Origin: an uncultured Bacteroidales bacterium
Lineage (GTDB): Bacteria > Bacteroidota > Bacteroidia > Bacteroidales > Bacteroidaceae
NCBI GenBank assembly: GCA_902778625.1
Contig: CACYYM010000004.1
Location: 170,423 to 234,422, forward strand
Length of the DNA stretch: 64,000 bases
Direction: 5' to 3'
The notes beneath the pieces were generated by a model. It was not told the origin of the DNA, ran no database searches, and saw only the letters and a list, made by a program, of their open reading frames with translations. The first letter of the stretch is position 1. Each line of letters starts with the position of its first letter. Of this stretch, positions 28,122 to 37,082 are shown in pieces. The position numbers and the translations under genes were made by a program.

Positions 28122-29825
28122 TTACCATTGTTTTTGCAACTGTTTTTGCTGACGTTTTTGCTGTGCTTTCTGTATTTTTTCTTGAGTAGCTTTCTCGTCT
28201 TGCATAGCGGCATTCAGCATCTGTTCGGCATTCTCGCGACTCATCTGGTCTTGCTGAGGTTGTTGTTGCTGCTCGTCTTTCTTATCTTGTTTCTGTTGTT
28301 GCTGTTGTTGTTCTTGCTCTTTCTTTTCGTCCTGTCCCTTGTCGTCCTTCTGCTGGTCCTGATTGTCCTGACCTCCCTGATTCTTCTTAAGTTGGAAGAG
28401 ACTCAAGGCGTAGTTGTAGCGCGTCTCATTGTTCGTCGGGTCGTTTCGCAGGGAGTTCCTGTAGCAGGCTACAGCTTTGTCGAACTGCTTGGCACTTTGC
28501 AGGACAACTCCCATATTGTGATATATCTGAGCCAGACGCATCTTGTCCTTCTCCAATCGGGCCGCCGTCTCGTACTCCTTCATGGCGTCCTCGGCCTTGT
28601 TCTGATAGAGGAGAGCGTTTCCGAGGTTGAAGTGCGAGATGGGATTCGTGTTGTCCCTCTCGATGGCCTTCTGATATTCGACCTGAGCCTTGTCGTAAAC
28701 GCTGTCGCGCATCAGGCGATTGCCGCGGCGGATATAGTCTCTGTCGGTCTGCGAGAAAGCAGCAAGACTGAAGAACAAAAGGCAAATGGTTGAAACAGAG
28801 CGTCCTCTGTGGAAGAGATTGCTGAGCCAAGTCGATTTGCTTTCCCTTTCGAGGAGGAAGACGTCGAGCAGCAAAAGCAGGATGCCGATGAGGACGAAGC
28901 CTTGGAACTGTTCGTCGTACTCGCTGTAGATCTGGCTCTCCATCTTGGCTTTAGCCAGTCGATCCACCTGTTCCGACAGCTTCTTCTGAGCCGAACTACT
29001 GTTGTCGACATAGATGTAGGAACCTCCTCCAGCCGTCGCTATCTCGCGACACATCTCCTCGCTCAACCTCGAAACGACCGTGTTGCCCTCGTCGTCGATG
29101 ATGTATTGTCCTGTGCCTGGGATGGGAATGGGTGCTCCTCCAGGATTTCCGATACCCAAAACATAGACGCGAATGCCTTTGGCTGCGGCTTGCTTTGCTG
29201 CCTCAACACCTTTGGCCTCGTTGTCCTCACCATCCGTTATCACGAAGATGGCTCTGGAGATGTCTTCCTGCTGAGTGAAGCTACGCATCGAGAGGTTGAT
29301 GGCTTCCGCAATGTCTGTGCCCTGAACGCTAATCATGGAAGGCGAAATGGTCTCGAGGAACATCTTGGCACTCACGTAATCGCTGGTGATGGGCAACTGT
29401 ACGAAGGCCTGGCCGGCAAAGACTATCAGGCCGATCTTGTCGTCCCTCATGCCGTCCACCATGTTGCTGACCATCATCTTCGCCTTTTCCAAACGGTTGG
29501 GTTTCACGTCCTCGGCAAGCATGGAGTTGCTGACGTCGAGCGCGATAATTGCCTCAATGCCTGTGCGTTCACGTGTGTCGAGGCGAGTTCCGAACTGCGG
29601 ACGGGCCAAAGCGACGATGAAGGATGCAAGGGCAAGCATCGTAATCCAGAACTTCACCTCAGGCCTCCAACGCGAGACACCCAGAAAGAGTTGCTTGGTC
29701 AACTCAGGGTCGCCGAAGCGTTTAACCTGCCTTTTCTTCTTGTATATAATATAATAATGTATAGCTGCTAGTGCTACGAGCACTAACAACAAGTATAAGT
29801 ATTGTGGACTTGCAAAGCGAAACAT
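28122..29825 (-). CDS. BatB-BatC fusion: VWA membrane protein joined to TPR protein
   Basis: 567 residues. Residues 1-330 are BatB: two N-terminal membrane segments, a von Willebrand factor A domain with MIDAS DVSNSM (97-102), and a closing membrane segment (about 310-328). A second hydrophobic segment (STICLLFFSLAAFS, about 347-360), like the signal peptide of a separate BatC, leads into three TPR units (about 365-475) and a Gln/Lys-rich coiled tail. In many relatives batB and batC are separate genes; here the frame is continuous. The topology puts the TPR part outside the cytoplasm. Confidence 0.88.
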   Translation of the reverse strand: MFRFASPQYLYLLLVLVALAAIHYYIIYKKKRQVKRFGDPELTKQLFLGVSRWRPEVKFWITMLALASFIVALARPQFGTRLDTRERTGIEAIIALDVSNSMLAEDVKPNRLEKAKMMVSNMVDGMRDDKIGLIVFAGQAFVQLPITSDYVSAKMFLETISPSMISVQGTDIAEAINLSMRSFTQQEDISRAIFVITDGEDNEAKGVEAAKQAAAKGIRVYVLGIGNPGGAPIPIPGTGQYIIDDEGNTVVSRLSEEMCREIATAGGGSYIYVDNSSSAQKKLSEQVDRLAKAKMESQIYSEYDEQFQGFVLIGILLLLLDVFLLERESKSTWLSNLFHRGRSVSTICLLFFSLAAFSQTDRDYIRRGNRLMRDSVYDKAQVEYQKAIERDNTNPISHFNLGNALLYQNKAEDAMKEYETAARLEKDKMRLAQIYHNMGVVLQSAKQFDKAVACYRNSLRNDPTNNETRYNYALSLFQLKKNQGGQDNQDQQKDDKGQDEKKEQEQQQQQQKQDKKDEQQQQPQQDQMSRENAEQMLNAAMQDEKATQEKIQKAQQKRQQKQLQKQW

Positions 29826-29856
29826 CGTGTATATCTGCGATTTAACGATTTACTAT

Positions 29857-30819
29857 TTATTCCAGCAAGAGGCAGAGGACGCTAGCAAGCAGGAACATGC
29901 CGTAGGCTTCGTAGCGCTTGGAGTACTGCCGGACGTTCATCTTGGTCTTCTCCAACTTGTCGATTTCCTGATAGACTTCGTGCAACTTCTGGTTGTTCGT
30001 GGCACGATAGAACTCGCCGTCTGTCTTTCGGGCTATCGTGGCGAGCGTCTTGGTGTCGATCTCCACAGGGACGTTGACGTATTCTATGCGTCCGCCCACG
30101 GGCCAAGGATAGGGGGCCGTGCCGTTTGTGCCGACGCCGATGGTATAGACGCGTATGCCGAAGCTCTTCGCGATGTCGGCCGCCGTGTTGGGGCTTATCT
30201 GTCCGCAGTTGTTAGTGCCGTCCGTAAGCAGAATGATGACCTTGCTCTTCGCCTTACTATCCTTGAGTCGGGACAGTGCATTCGCAAGTCCCATGCCTAT
30301 TGCAGTACCGTCGTCAATGAGGCCTCGCTGTGCCATATCGACCTTCATGCCGTTCAGCAAGTTCAGGAGAACCGCGTGGTCAACGGTCATGGGGCATTGC
30401 GTGTAAGCCTCTCCGGCAAAAAGCGTGAGGCCGATGTTATCGTCAGGACGACCGTTGATGAACTCGAGGGCAACATTCTTGGCTGCCTCTATGCGGTTGG
30501 GCTTCAGGTCTTCTGCCAGCATACTCGTACTGACGTCCATACAAAGCATGATGTCTATGCCTTCGGTATGCTTGCTGCTCCAACTATTCGACGTTTGAGG
30601 TCGAGCCAAAGCAATCACGGCAAGTGTGTAGCAGGCAAGCCTCAAGAGAAGCGGCAAATGCAGCAAACGCTGCCTGAGGCTCTTGGGAGCTTTGAACATA
30701 GCCTCTGTACTGCTGACTCGAATCGAAGGTGTCGAAGTCTTGTACCTAAACCAATACCATATTATATAAGGTATTGCAAGTAGCAACAGAAGCAGATATA
30801 GCGGGTTTTCAAATGTCAT
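29857..30819 (-). CDS. batA: BatA: von Willebrand factor A membrane protein
   Basis: 320 residues. N-terminal membrane segments (LYLLLLLLAIPYIIWYWF and ACYTLAVIALARP), VWA domain with MIDAS DVSTSM at about 95-100 and later TDGTNNCG, and a C-terminal membrane segment. Paralogue of the BatB part of the next gene. Starts 11 nt after the upstream membrane protein. VWA domains bind partner proteins through a metal ion; in Bat clusters the MoxR ATPase is the presumed remodelling partner. Confidence 0.9.
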   Translation of the reverse strand: MTFENPLYLLLLLLAIPYIIWYWFRYKTSTPSIRVSSTEAMFKAPKSLRQRLLHLPLLLRLACYTLAVIALARPQTSNSWSSKHTEGIDIMLCMDVSTSMLAEDLKPNRIEAAKNVALEFINGRPDDNIGLTLFAGEAYTQCPMTVDHAVLLNLLNGMKVDMAQRGLIDDGTAIGMGLANALSRLKDSKAKSKVIILLTDGTNNCGQISPNTAADIAKSFGIRVYTIGVGTNGTAPYPWPVGGRIEYVNVPVEIDTKTLATIARKTDGEFYRATNNQKLHEVYQEIDKLEKTKMNVRQYSKRYEAYGMFLLASVLCLLLE

Positions 30820-30830
30820 AGTTCAGTCTT

Positions 30831-31910
30831 TTACATTAGCAGGTCTGCCGAGCGCCATATTATCCAAGCCAGCAAAGCGACGGAGAGGACGCCCAGAACT
30901 ATCATTGCGACACGCATCATCTTTACTTGCGTGAGTCGTTTCTGGTCGGTCTCCTTGATGATTTCAGGTTCCGGCTTAGCGTTCGGATCAGGTTCTATCT
31001 TCGTCTGATTCACGTATTCTACGGCAGCAACAAGGTTTGCGTCGTTCTCGTTGATGAGTGTGCTCCACTTGGCAAACTTGACGAGGTCGGCGGTGCGGAA
31101 TATCTCGCGCAGTTCGTCGAGTGCTTCCTCGTTGTTCTCCGAGATGAGTCGTTCGATGATTTCGCTCGACGTCATCTCCATCGCATTGAATCCGTAGCGG
31201 TCGCGGATGTAGTTCCTGAGGGTATCGGTCAGCAGGGTGTAGTATTCCTTGCTGTCTTCCTCGGCCCACTTCCGCTCGCTCTTGATGCGCTCTATCTCGT
31301 CCATTGCGACTTGATGAGGTGGAAGTTTCTTCTTCCGACGGATGAAGCGAACGATGGGTTTGCCGTGCTTGACGTGATACCAGAGGTATGCGATGCAAGC
31401 CAGCATCAGCAGAAACAGGAAGCTTCCAAGCACGACCATTCGCCACTCCTCCCAAAGGAAGGGCAGCTCCATAATGTCGTTTGGCGGGAAGAACTGGTCG
31501 AGGTGGAGTGTATCGACATCGACTGTATAGACTTTCAGCGCGAGGCTCTTCGACTCGTAGCGTGTGGTATCAACCATCACCTGCATAGGCGGCAGGTAGT
31601 AGAACGCGCTGTCCCACGCCGTGATGGTGTAGGCTTGGCTGACCGTCATGCGTTTGCCGTCGTTGAGGATAGCTGTATCGAGCTTGCCGATCTCCACAAC
31701 TTCGATGTCGGGAATGAGTTCCTGTCCCTTCTTGATGTCGGGCATCCGTAGCTTCTGCTTCGTGTCGAGAGTGACAGAAAGCGTGAGGTCTGTCTGCTGA
31801 CCAATGAAGAGCTGAAGCGAATCGAGCTTCACATCGACCTGCACTTGCGCCTTGGCACCAGCAAATAATACACACAATACTGTAAATAATAATTGTCGTT
31901 TCACGCTCAT
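30831..31910 (-). CDS. Membrane protein of the Bat cluster, unnamed
   Basis: 359 residues. Signal peptide (MSVKRQLLFTVLCVLFAGAK), a beta-rich periplasmic domain similar in style to the start of BatD, a membrane segment (about 160-178, VVLGSFLFLLMLACIAYLW), a cytosolic helical region (DSKEYYTLLTDTLRNYIRDR), and a C-terminal membrane segment. It occupies the position taken in other Bat clusters by a DUF4381-like protein. Gaps to its neighbours are 2 and 11 nt, so it is surely part of the operon. Role unknown, presumably structural in the Bat complex. Confidence 0.8.
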   Translation of the reverse strand: MSVKRQLLFTVLCVLFAGAKAQVQVDVKLDSLQLFIGQQTDLTLSVTLDTKQKLRMPDIKKGQELIPDIEVVEIGKLDTAILNDGKRMTVSQAYTITAWDSAFYYLPPMQVMVDTTRYESKSLALKVYTVDVDTLHLDQFFPPNDIMELPFLWEEWRMVVLGSFLFLLMLACIAYLWYHVKHGKPIVRFIRRKKKLPPHQVAMDEIERIKSERKWAEEDSKEYYTLLTDTLRNYIRDRYGFNAMEMTSSEIIERLISENNEEALDELREIFRTADLVKFAKWSTLINENDANLVAAVEYVNQTKIEPDPNAKPEPEIIKETDQKRLTQVKMMRVAMIVLGVLSVALLAWIIWRSADLLM

Positions 31911-31912
31911 AA

Positions 31913-32782
31913 CTACTTTCGATTTGCAAAAAGCCCTCTTAACACACTCACATAGTCTTGGTCGGTTCGGACGCTAACGGCATCGACCTGACTGCGGCTG
32001 AAGGTGTCCTTGAGTCGCATCGACTGCTGCTTCCACCACTTTGCCTGCGCATCACGAACAGCCTTACTGCTTGTATCAATCACCTGCTCCTGTCCCGTCT
32101 CAGCATCGTGAACCTTCAGGAGACCGATATTGGGTAGCTCGGCCACACGCTTGTCATAGACCTGAATGGCCACGACGTCGTGCTTGTGGGCTGCGATGGA
32201 GAGGGGTTGCAGGAAGGAATGCTGGTCGAGGAAGTCGCTCAGCACGAAGGCGATGCAGCGCCTCTTGATGGCTCTCGTCATGTACTCGAGGGCGAAAGCG
32301 ATGTTCGTCTGTTGACTCTCGGGCTTGTAGTCGAGGAGTTCGCGGATGATATAGAGGATGTGCTTGCGGCCTTTCTTGGGTGGGATGAACTTCTCAATCC
32401 TGTCGGAGAAGAAGATGACGCCGATCTTGTCGTTGTTCTGAATGGCAGAGAAGGCGAGCGTGGCCGCAATCTCGGTCACCATGTCGCGCTTGAACTGCTT
32501 GACGGAACCGAAGTCGAGGCTGCCGCTGACGTCAACCAGCAGCATGACCGTCAGCTCGCGTTCTTCCTCGAAGACTTTGACGTAAGGCTTTCCGAAGCGA
32601 GCCGTCACGTTCCATTCGATGTCGCGAATGTCATCGCCGTACTGGTACTCGCGCACCTCGGAGAAAGTCATGCCGCGTCCCTTGAAGGCAGAGTGGTACT
32701 CGCCCGCAAAGATATTGCTGCTCAGGCCACGAGTCTTAATCTCGATTTGCCTGACCTTCTTTAGTATTTCGGAAGTCTCCAC
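31913..32782 (-). CDS. DUF58 protein of the MoxR/Bat cluster
   Basis: 289 residues, cytosolic. The DUF58 signature GRGMTFSEVREYQYGDDIRDIEW is at about 36-58 and a VWA-like fold follows with VDVSGSLDFGS. DUF58 proteins accompany MoxR ATPases and VWA proteins, probably as adaptors. It lies 2 nt from moxR and 2 nt from the downstream gene. Confidence 0.9.
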   Translation of the reverse strand: METSEILKKVRQIEIKTRGLSSNIFAGEYHSAFKGRGMTFSEVREYQYGDDIRDIEWNVTARFGKPYVKVFEEERELTVMLLVDVSGSLDFGSVKQFKRDMVTEIAATLAFSAIQNNDKIGVIFFSDRIEKFIPPKKGRKHILYIIRELLDYKPESQQTNIAFALEYMTRAIKRRCIAFVLSDFLDQHSFLQPLSIAAHKHDVVAIQVYDKRVAELPNIGLLKVHDAETGQEQVIDTSSKAVRDAQAKWWKQQSMRLKDTFSRSQVDAVSVRTDQDYVSVLRGLFANRK

Positions 32783-32784
32783 GT

Positions 32785-33780
32785 TTAAGGCACTTCAACT
32801 TTGTTCACAATCTTGCTGATGATTTCCTCGCTGACCACGTTGTTTGCCTCTGCCTCGTAGGTGAGACCGATGCGGTGACGGAGCACGTCGTGAGCCACGC
32901 TGCGGACATCTTCGGGGATAACATAGCCGCGTCTCTTGATGAAGGCAAACGCACGGGCTGCCAGAGCCAGGTTGATGCTGGCACGCGGGGAGCCGCCAAA
33001 CTCGATGTAGTCCTTTATCTCCTTCAGGCCGTACTTCTCGGGATAGCGCGTGCAGAACACGATGTCGGCGATGTACTGCTCGATCTTCTCGTCGAGATAC
33101 ACTTGGCGAACGATGTCGCGAGCCTTCATGATTTCGTCCGTACCCATCACAGGCTTCACTTCCTGCTGCTCGCCCTTAATCTGCTGACGGATGATGAGCT
33201 TCTCTTCGTCGAGCTTCGGATAGTCGATGACCACCTTGAGCATGAAGCGGTCCACCTGTGCCTCGGGCAGCGGATAGGTGCCTTCCTGCTCGATAGGGTT
33301 CTGCGTAGCAAGCACGAGGAAAGGCTTCGGCAGCTTGAAGGTATTCTTGCCGATGGTGACCTGACGCTCCTGCATAGCTTCGAGCAGAGCGCTCTGCACC
33401 TTAGCTGGAGCACGGTTAATTTCGTCGGCCAGCACGAAGTTGGCGAAGACAGGACCTTGCTCTACAAGGAACTTTTCGTCCTTCTGACTATAGATCATCG
33501 TGCCGATGACGTCGGCGGGGAGCAAGTCGGGCGTAAACTGGATACGGCTGAACTTGGAGTCCACCAGCTGAGCCAGCGTCTTGATAGCCATCGTCTTAGC
33601 CAGTCCCGGCACACCTTCCAAGAGGATATGCCCGTCGCTCAGCAGTCCGATAAGCAGGGACTCGATGAGGTGCTTCTGCCCCACAATCACTTGATTCATG
33701 CCCGTCACGAGGTTCGTAACGAAGCCACTTTGTCTCTCGATGCGTTCATTAAGTTCGCGAATGTCGATTGATTCTGCCAT
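32785..33780 (-). CDS. MoxR family AAA+ ATPase
   Basis: 331 residues from MAESIDIRELNERI. A start 12 codons upstream would overlap the -7 promoter element, so 33780 is preferred. Walker A is GVPGLAKT (about 56-63), Walker B/sensor region VLADEINRAPAKVQSALLEA, then LATQNPIEQEGTYPLPEAQ. MoxR ATPases act as chaperones that fit metal-dependent VWA proteins into complexes. First gene of the Bat cluster. Confidence 0.93.
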   Translation of the reverse strand: MAESIDIRELNERIERQSGFVTNLVTGMNQVIVGQKHLIESLLIGLLSDGHILLEGVPGLAKTMAIKTLAQLVDSKFSRIQFTPDLLPADVIGTMIYSQKDEKFLVEQGPVFANFVLADEINRAPAKVQSALLEAMQERQVTIGKNTFKLPKPFLVLATQNPIEQEGTYPLPEAQVDRFMLKVVIDYPKLDEEKLIIRQQIKGEQQEVKPVMGTDEIMKARDIVRQVYLDEKIEQYIADIVFCTRYPEKYGLKEIKDYIEFGGSPRASINLALAARAFAFIKRRGYVIPEDVRSVAHDVLRHRIGLTYEAEANNVVSEEIISKIVNKVEVP

Positions 33781-33812
33781 AATAATTAATAATGTATTAT
33801 TCTTTTTCGGGC

Positions 33813-33820
33813 GCAAAATT
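33813..33820 (-). promoter_or_regulatory. -7 promoter element TAATTTTG of the moxR-Bat cluster
   Basis: Minus-strand TAATTTTG fits TAnnTTTG, 33 nt before the moxR start. No other convincing promoter was seen down to 18268, so this may drive the whole cluster. Confidence 0.65.
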
Positions 33821-34439
33821 ACTGCTTTCTGTCCGAACTGCCAAACCAGAAATGATAAATAAAGTTATAGCGATGTTTAATTCTGTTAAAATAGTAGGCG
33901 AGCCAGACTTCATCCCCCCAAAAACCGACGCCATCTTGAGTTTTACAAAATGACAGAATAACAGCGAATTTGCTTACACAGCCATTTTCTGAAAAACGCA
34001 CAGAATCGCCCGAAACGTCTCAAGCCATACTTTACCTCATTTTTTGCAAGAAAATGTCTCAAAACGCTTTCGCCTGAAACAGAGGATGTTACAAAGCACA
34101 ATTTTTCAGCCGAATAGCCACATTGTCAACTCCGCTTAGCAAAACCGGCCATTCTTCCCTGTTTTTGCACACTTTTCGACGTATCGAATCTCCTATTTCC
34201 CGCAGGCGAAAAATCAAATGCCGCGTGCGACGTTAGCAATTTCCGCGTGCGGCGTTTGAAATCGCCCCCTGTCGTGTTATCCGATTCAGCGTTTTTCGCT
34301 CATTATTTCGCCGTTTTTCACAGTGTGCAAAAACAGCAAAAAGAAAGCGAAATCGGCAAACAGCTTTCCATTTGCCAATTCCGCTTTTATGATTTTACTG
34401 CACTTTTCTGCCAAATAAAGAATGCGGCAGAAGCACTGC
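33821..34439. other. Non-coding gap between moxR promoter and the HU-LysM stop
   Basis: About 620 bases with no credible gene. The only organised feature is the GC-rich 22-nt palindrome array at 34195-34278. The remainder is AT-rich and I see nothing else in it. Confidence 0.7.
34195..34278. repeat. 22-nt-period palindrome array, GC-rich and mixed (4 units)
   Basis: ATTTCCCGC/AGGCGAAAA + ATCA, AATGCCGCG/TGCGACGTT + AGCA, ATTTCCGCG/TGCGGCGTT + TGAA, ATCGCCCCC/TGTCGTGTT. The last right half belongs to the ACGAC type used in the AT-rich arrays, which links the two classes. The first unit is almost the reverse complement of the last unit of the array at 5.8 kb. Confidence 0.85.
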
Positions 34440-35456
34440 TTATTCTATCTTTTCGAGTTCTGGCAGCTTGATTTCCTCTCCGACGGGAACATTGTCGGGG
34501 TCTGGGAAGGCGTTGTGCACGATGATGTAAGGAGCAATGTCCTTATCGCCATACTCCTGAATGGCTATGCGAGTAACGAAGTCACCAGGCTTCATGACGT
34601 ACGTCTTGCGAGTTCCGACTATCTTGTACTCGCCTCCGGGCACTTGAGCGTACTCTACCCCAGGCTCAGGAGTTTTCTCCACAGGCGTCTCAACCTGCGG
34701 CTCAACAGGCTCTGGAGCAGGCTTGTTAGTGTTCAAAGAGCGAGCGATGAAGTAACCCACAACGCAAAGCAGCAGGACGCCCAATATCCAAGCCGCAATC
34801 TTCGCATAGGAACGGGTGGGCTTCTTTTTTACTGGCGGCGGTCCGTAGAGCAAAGGCCTTTGGTCAATGGGTTCACGGGCAAGTTGCTGAACAGGGGCGC
34901 TTTCCGCTTCCGACTCTGGCTCAGCCTTTGCCTCAGATACGACAACAGGCTCTGGAGTTGGCTCGGGAACCACGACTGAATCGGGCTCTGCCTTTACTTC
35001 GGGCTCAGGAATAGCTTCTTCCTTGGGCTCCTCCTTTACTTCCGGAACCGGCTCTGGAGTTGAGACGAATGCCTGAACAGGGGTCTCTTCGGGAGAAGGG
35101 GCTGGAATCTTTTCCATCTCCTCGATGCTCGTACCCTCATTGATGACGACAGTCTGGAAGTCGGCAAAGGGCTTGTTGATGAGGTCCTTGAGGGCGTTCT
35201 CAGGCGTGAAGCTGAGCTTCGAATGGCCTGGGATGACGATACGTTCGCCCGAGTTGATGTTGACGCTCTCGCGGTCTAGGACCTCGATGAGCTTGAAGGT
35301 GCCTAAGCCCTTTATCTTGACCATCTTATCGGCAGTCACGTTCTCGATGATGGCGTCGAAAAACGTCTTGAGGAACGCTTCAGCATCCTTCTGCGGCAGG
35401 TTCCTCTTCTGTGCCAACGTCTTGGCAAGCTGCTGGAGATTAATCTTGGTTGCCAT
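34440..35456 (-). CDS. HU DNA-binding domain + transmembrane segment + LysM domain
   Basis: 338 residues. Residues 1-92 are an HU/IHF-type domain (KINLQQLAKTLAQKRNL, KMVKIKGLGTFKLIEV, the arm region NSGERIVIPGHSKLSFTP). Residues 105-208 are a Pro/Glu-rich linker. KKKPTRSYAK precedes a single membrane segment (about 219-238). Residues about 282-332 are a LysM-like domain (YVMKPGDFVTRIAIQEYGDK ... VHNAFPDPDNVPVGEEIKLP). The positive charges before the helix predict HU in the cytoplasm and LysM in the periplasm. So the protein could hold DNA at the inner membrane while binding peptidoglycan. A small HU gene ends 4 nt upstream. Confidence 0.88.
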   Translation of the reverse strand: MATKINLQQLAKTLAQKRNLPQKDAEAFLKTFFDAIIENVTADKMVKIKGLGTFKLIEVLDRESVNINSGERIVIPGHSKLSFTPENALKDLINKPFADFQTVVINEGTSIEEMEKIPAPSPEETPVQAFVSTPEPVPEVKEEPKEEAIPEPEVKAEPDSVVVPEPTPEPVVVSEAKAEPESEAESAPVQQLAREPIDQRPLLYGPPPVKKKPTRSYAKIAAWILGVLLLCVVGYFIARSLNTNKPAPEPVEPQVETPVEKTPEPGVEYAQVPGGEYKIVGTRKTYVMKPGDFVTRIAIQEYGDKDIAPYIIVHNAFPDPDNVPVGEEIKLPELEKIE

Positions 35457-35460
35457 AGTC

Positions 35461-35733
35461 TTACTTCACTTTAGATTTTAAGGAAGTGTTGGGTTTGAAG
35501 TTCACCGTCATCTTTGGCGGCACAAGCAAACGCTGTTTGGTAGTAGGGTTGACCAGCACACGCTCCAACTTCTTCTTGACTTCGAAGGCGCCAAAGCCAG
35601 GGATGGCAACTGTGTTCTCCTCGGTTAGCTCACTGATGATAGCAGACACGGTTGCACTCACCAACGAGCCGACCTCCTTACTGCCTAACTTGGTGCGAGC
35701 GGCCAAGTCCGTGATAAATTCCTTATTGTTCAT
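35461..35733 (-). CDS. HU family DNA-binding protein
   Basis: A 90-residue complete HU/IHF-type protein: MNNKEFITDLAARTKLGSKE, NTVAIPGFGAFEVKKKLERV, then NPTTKQRLLVPPKMTVNFKP, with the arm residues that intercalate DNA (usually R-NP). HU proteins work as dimers; being paired with the HU-LysM gene 4 nt away, it could form a heterodimer with it. Last but one gene of the ftsY-rimO-HU-HU/LysM unit. Confidence 0.92.
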   Translation of the reverse strand: MNNKEFITDLAARTKLGSKEVGSLVSATVSAIISELTEENTVAIPGFGAFEVKKKLERVLVNPTTKQRLLVPPKMTVNFKPNTSLKSKVK

Positions 35734-35780
35734 ATCTTGTAAGTTTTAGTTGTGTTTAGCTTCTTCATAATCTCTATGCC

Positions 35781-37082
35781 CTATTCAACTTTCGCAAAAA
35801 GGTCGAATTCATCGGCAGAACTGATGTTTACGGCATAGAAAAAGCCTGGCCGAAGGTCAGATGATTCGCTCTTCTTGATGAGCACTTCTGGGTCAACCTC
35901 AGGCGAATCGTACTCTGTGCGACCAATGAAATAATCACCTTCCTCGCGGTCAATGATAACCTTCATGGTCCGCCCCACTTTGCGTGCCTGAACATCTTCG
36001 CTTATTTGTTGCTGGACGCGCATCAACTTACTGAGACGCACCTGCTTCACTTCTTCGGGGACATCGTCCTTATAATGCTCTGCGGCGTACGTCCCTTCCT
36101 CTTCGCTATAGGCAAAGGCACCCATTCGCTCGAACTTCGCCCACTTCACGAAGTCGATGAGCTCCTGAAAGTCCTCGTCTGTCTCGCCGGGGAAGCCCAC
36201 CATGAGTGTCGTGCGAAGGTGAATGCCGGGCACTTCCTTGCGGATTTTCTCGATGAAATCGTAGGTTTCTTGCTTTGTGATGTGCCTTCGCATAGCCGAA
36301 AGTTGGTTGTCGCTGATGTGCTGCAGGGCAATATCGAGGTACTTGCAGACATTCTCGTGACGCTTCATCACCTCCAAGAGTTCCCAAGGAAAATGGGCAG
36401 GATAGCCATAGTGAAGCCTTATCCACTCCACACCAGGCACTTCGGCGATGCGGTCGATGAGCGGGGCTATCATCTGCTTGCCGTAGAGGTCGGTGCCGTA
36501 GCCCGTTAGCTCCTGGGCGATGACCTGAAACTCCTTCACTCCCTTTGCCACCAAACCTTCCACTTCAGCCACGATTTCTTCGATGGAATGGGACTTTTGC
36601 TTGCCTGTAATGATGGGAATGGCGCAATAAGCACAATGCCGATTGCAGCCCTCGCTTATCTTCAGGTAGGCATAGTGCGAAGGCGTTGTGAGATGTCGTT
36701 CATTAGATGCTTCCTTGTGATAAGTTCCATTCAAGTCTGTGATAATTAGCTCCCAATCGAACTTCCCATAGAAGCGGTCCACCTCAGGCAGTTCCTGCTT
36801 CAGCTCTTCGAAGTAACGCTGCGACAGGCAGCCCATCACGATGAGCTGCTTGATCTTACCTTGCGCCTTTCGCTGCGCAAGTTCAAGTATCATGTTGATG
36901 CTTTCCTCCTTCGCATCGCCGATGAAACCGCAGGTATTTACGATGGCTATCTCTCCTTCTGGTTCTTCAGCATCATGCGTCACTTCAAATCCGTTTAGTT
37001 CCAACTGACGGATGAGTTTCTCGCTGTCAACAAGATTCTTGCTGCAACCAAGCGTAATTATGTCTATCGTGCGAGGCTTCAT
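35781..37082 (-). CDS. rimO: Ribosomal protein S12 methylthiotransferase RimO
   Basis: 433 residues. N-terminal MTTase domain with LGCSKNLVDSEKL, radical-SAM cluster motif SEGCNRHCAYCAIP (C-x3-C-x2-C, about 146-153), and a TRAM domain at the end (KVGRTMKVIIDREEGDYFIG). RimO adds a methylthio group to an aspartate of ribosomal protein S12. Overlaps ftsY by 4 nt (ATGA at 37079-37082, minus strand). Confidence 0.95.
   Translation of the reverse strand: MKPRTIDIITLGCSKNLVDSEKLIRQLELNGFEVTHDAEEPEGEIAIVNTCGFIGDAKEESINMILELAQRKAQGKIKQLIVMGCLSQRYFEELKQELPEVDRFYGKFDWELIITDLNGTYHKEASNERHLTTPSHYAYLKISEGCNRHCAYCAIPIITGKQKSHSIEEIVAEVEGLVAKGVKEFQVIAQELTGYGTDLYGKQMIAPLIDRIAEVPGVEWIRLHYGYPAHFPWELLEVMKRHENVCKYLDIALQHISDNQLSAMRRHITKQETYDFIEKIRKEVPGIHLRTTLMVGFPGETDEDFQELIDFVKWAKFERMGAFAYSEEEGTYAAEHYKDDVPEEVKQVRLSKLMRVQQQISEDVQARKVGRTMKVIIDREEGDYFIGRTEYDSPEVDPEVLIKKSESSDLRPGFFYAVNISSADEFDLFAKVE

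Noticed and set aside
33781..33816. A 12-codon longer start for the MoxR ATPase
   Set aside because: The extension overlaps the -7 promoter element at 33813-33820, and MAESIDIREL is the usual kind of start for this family.
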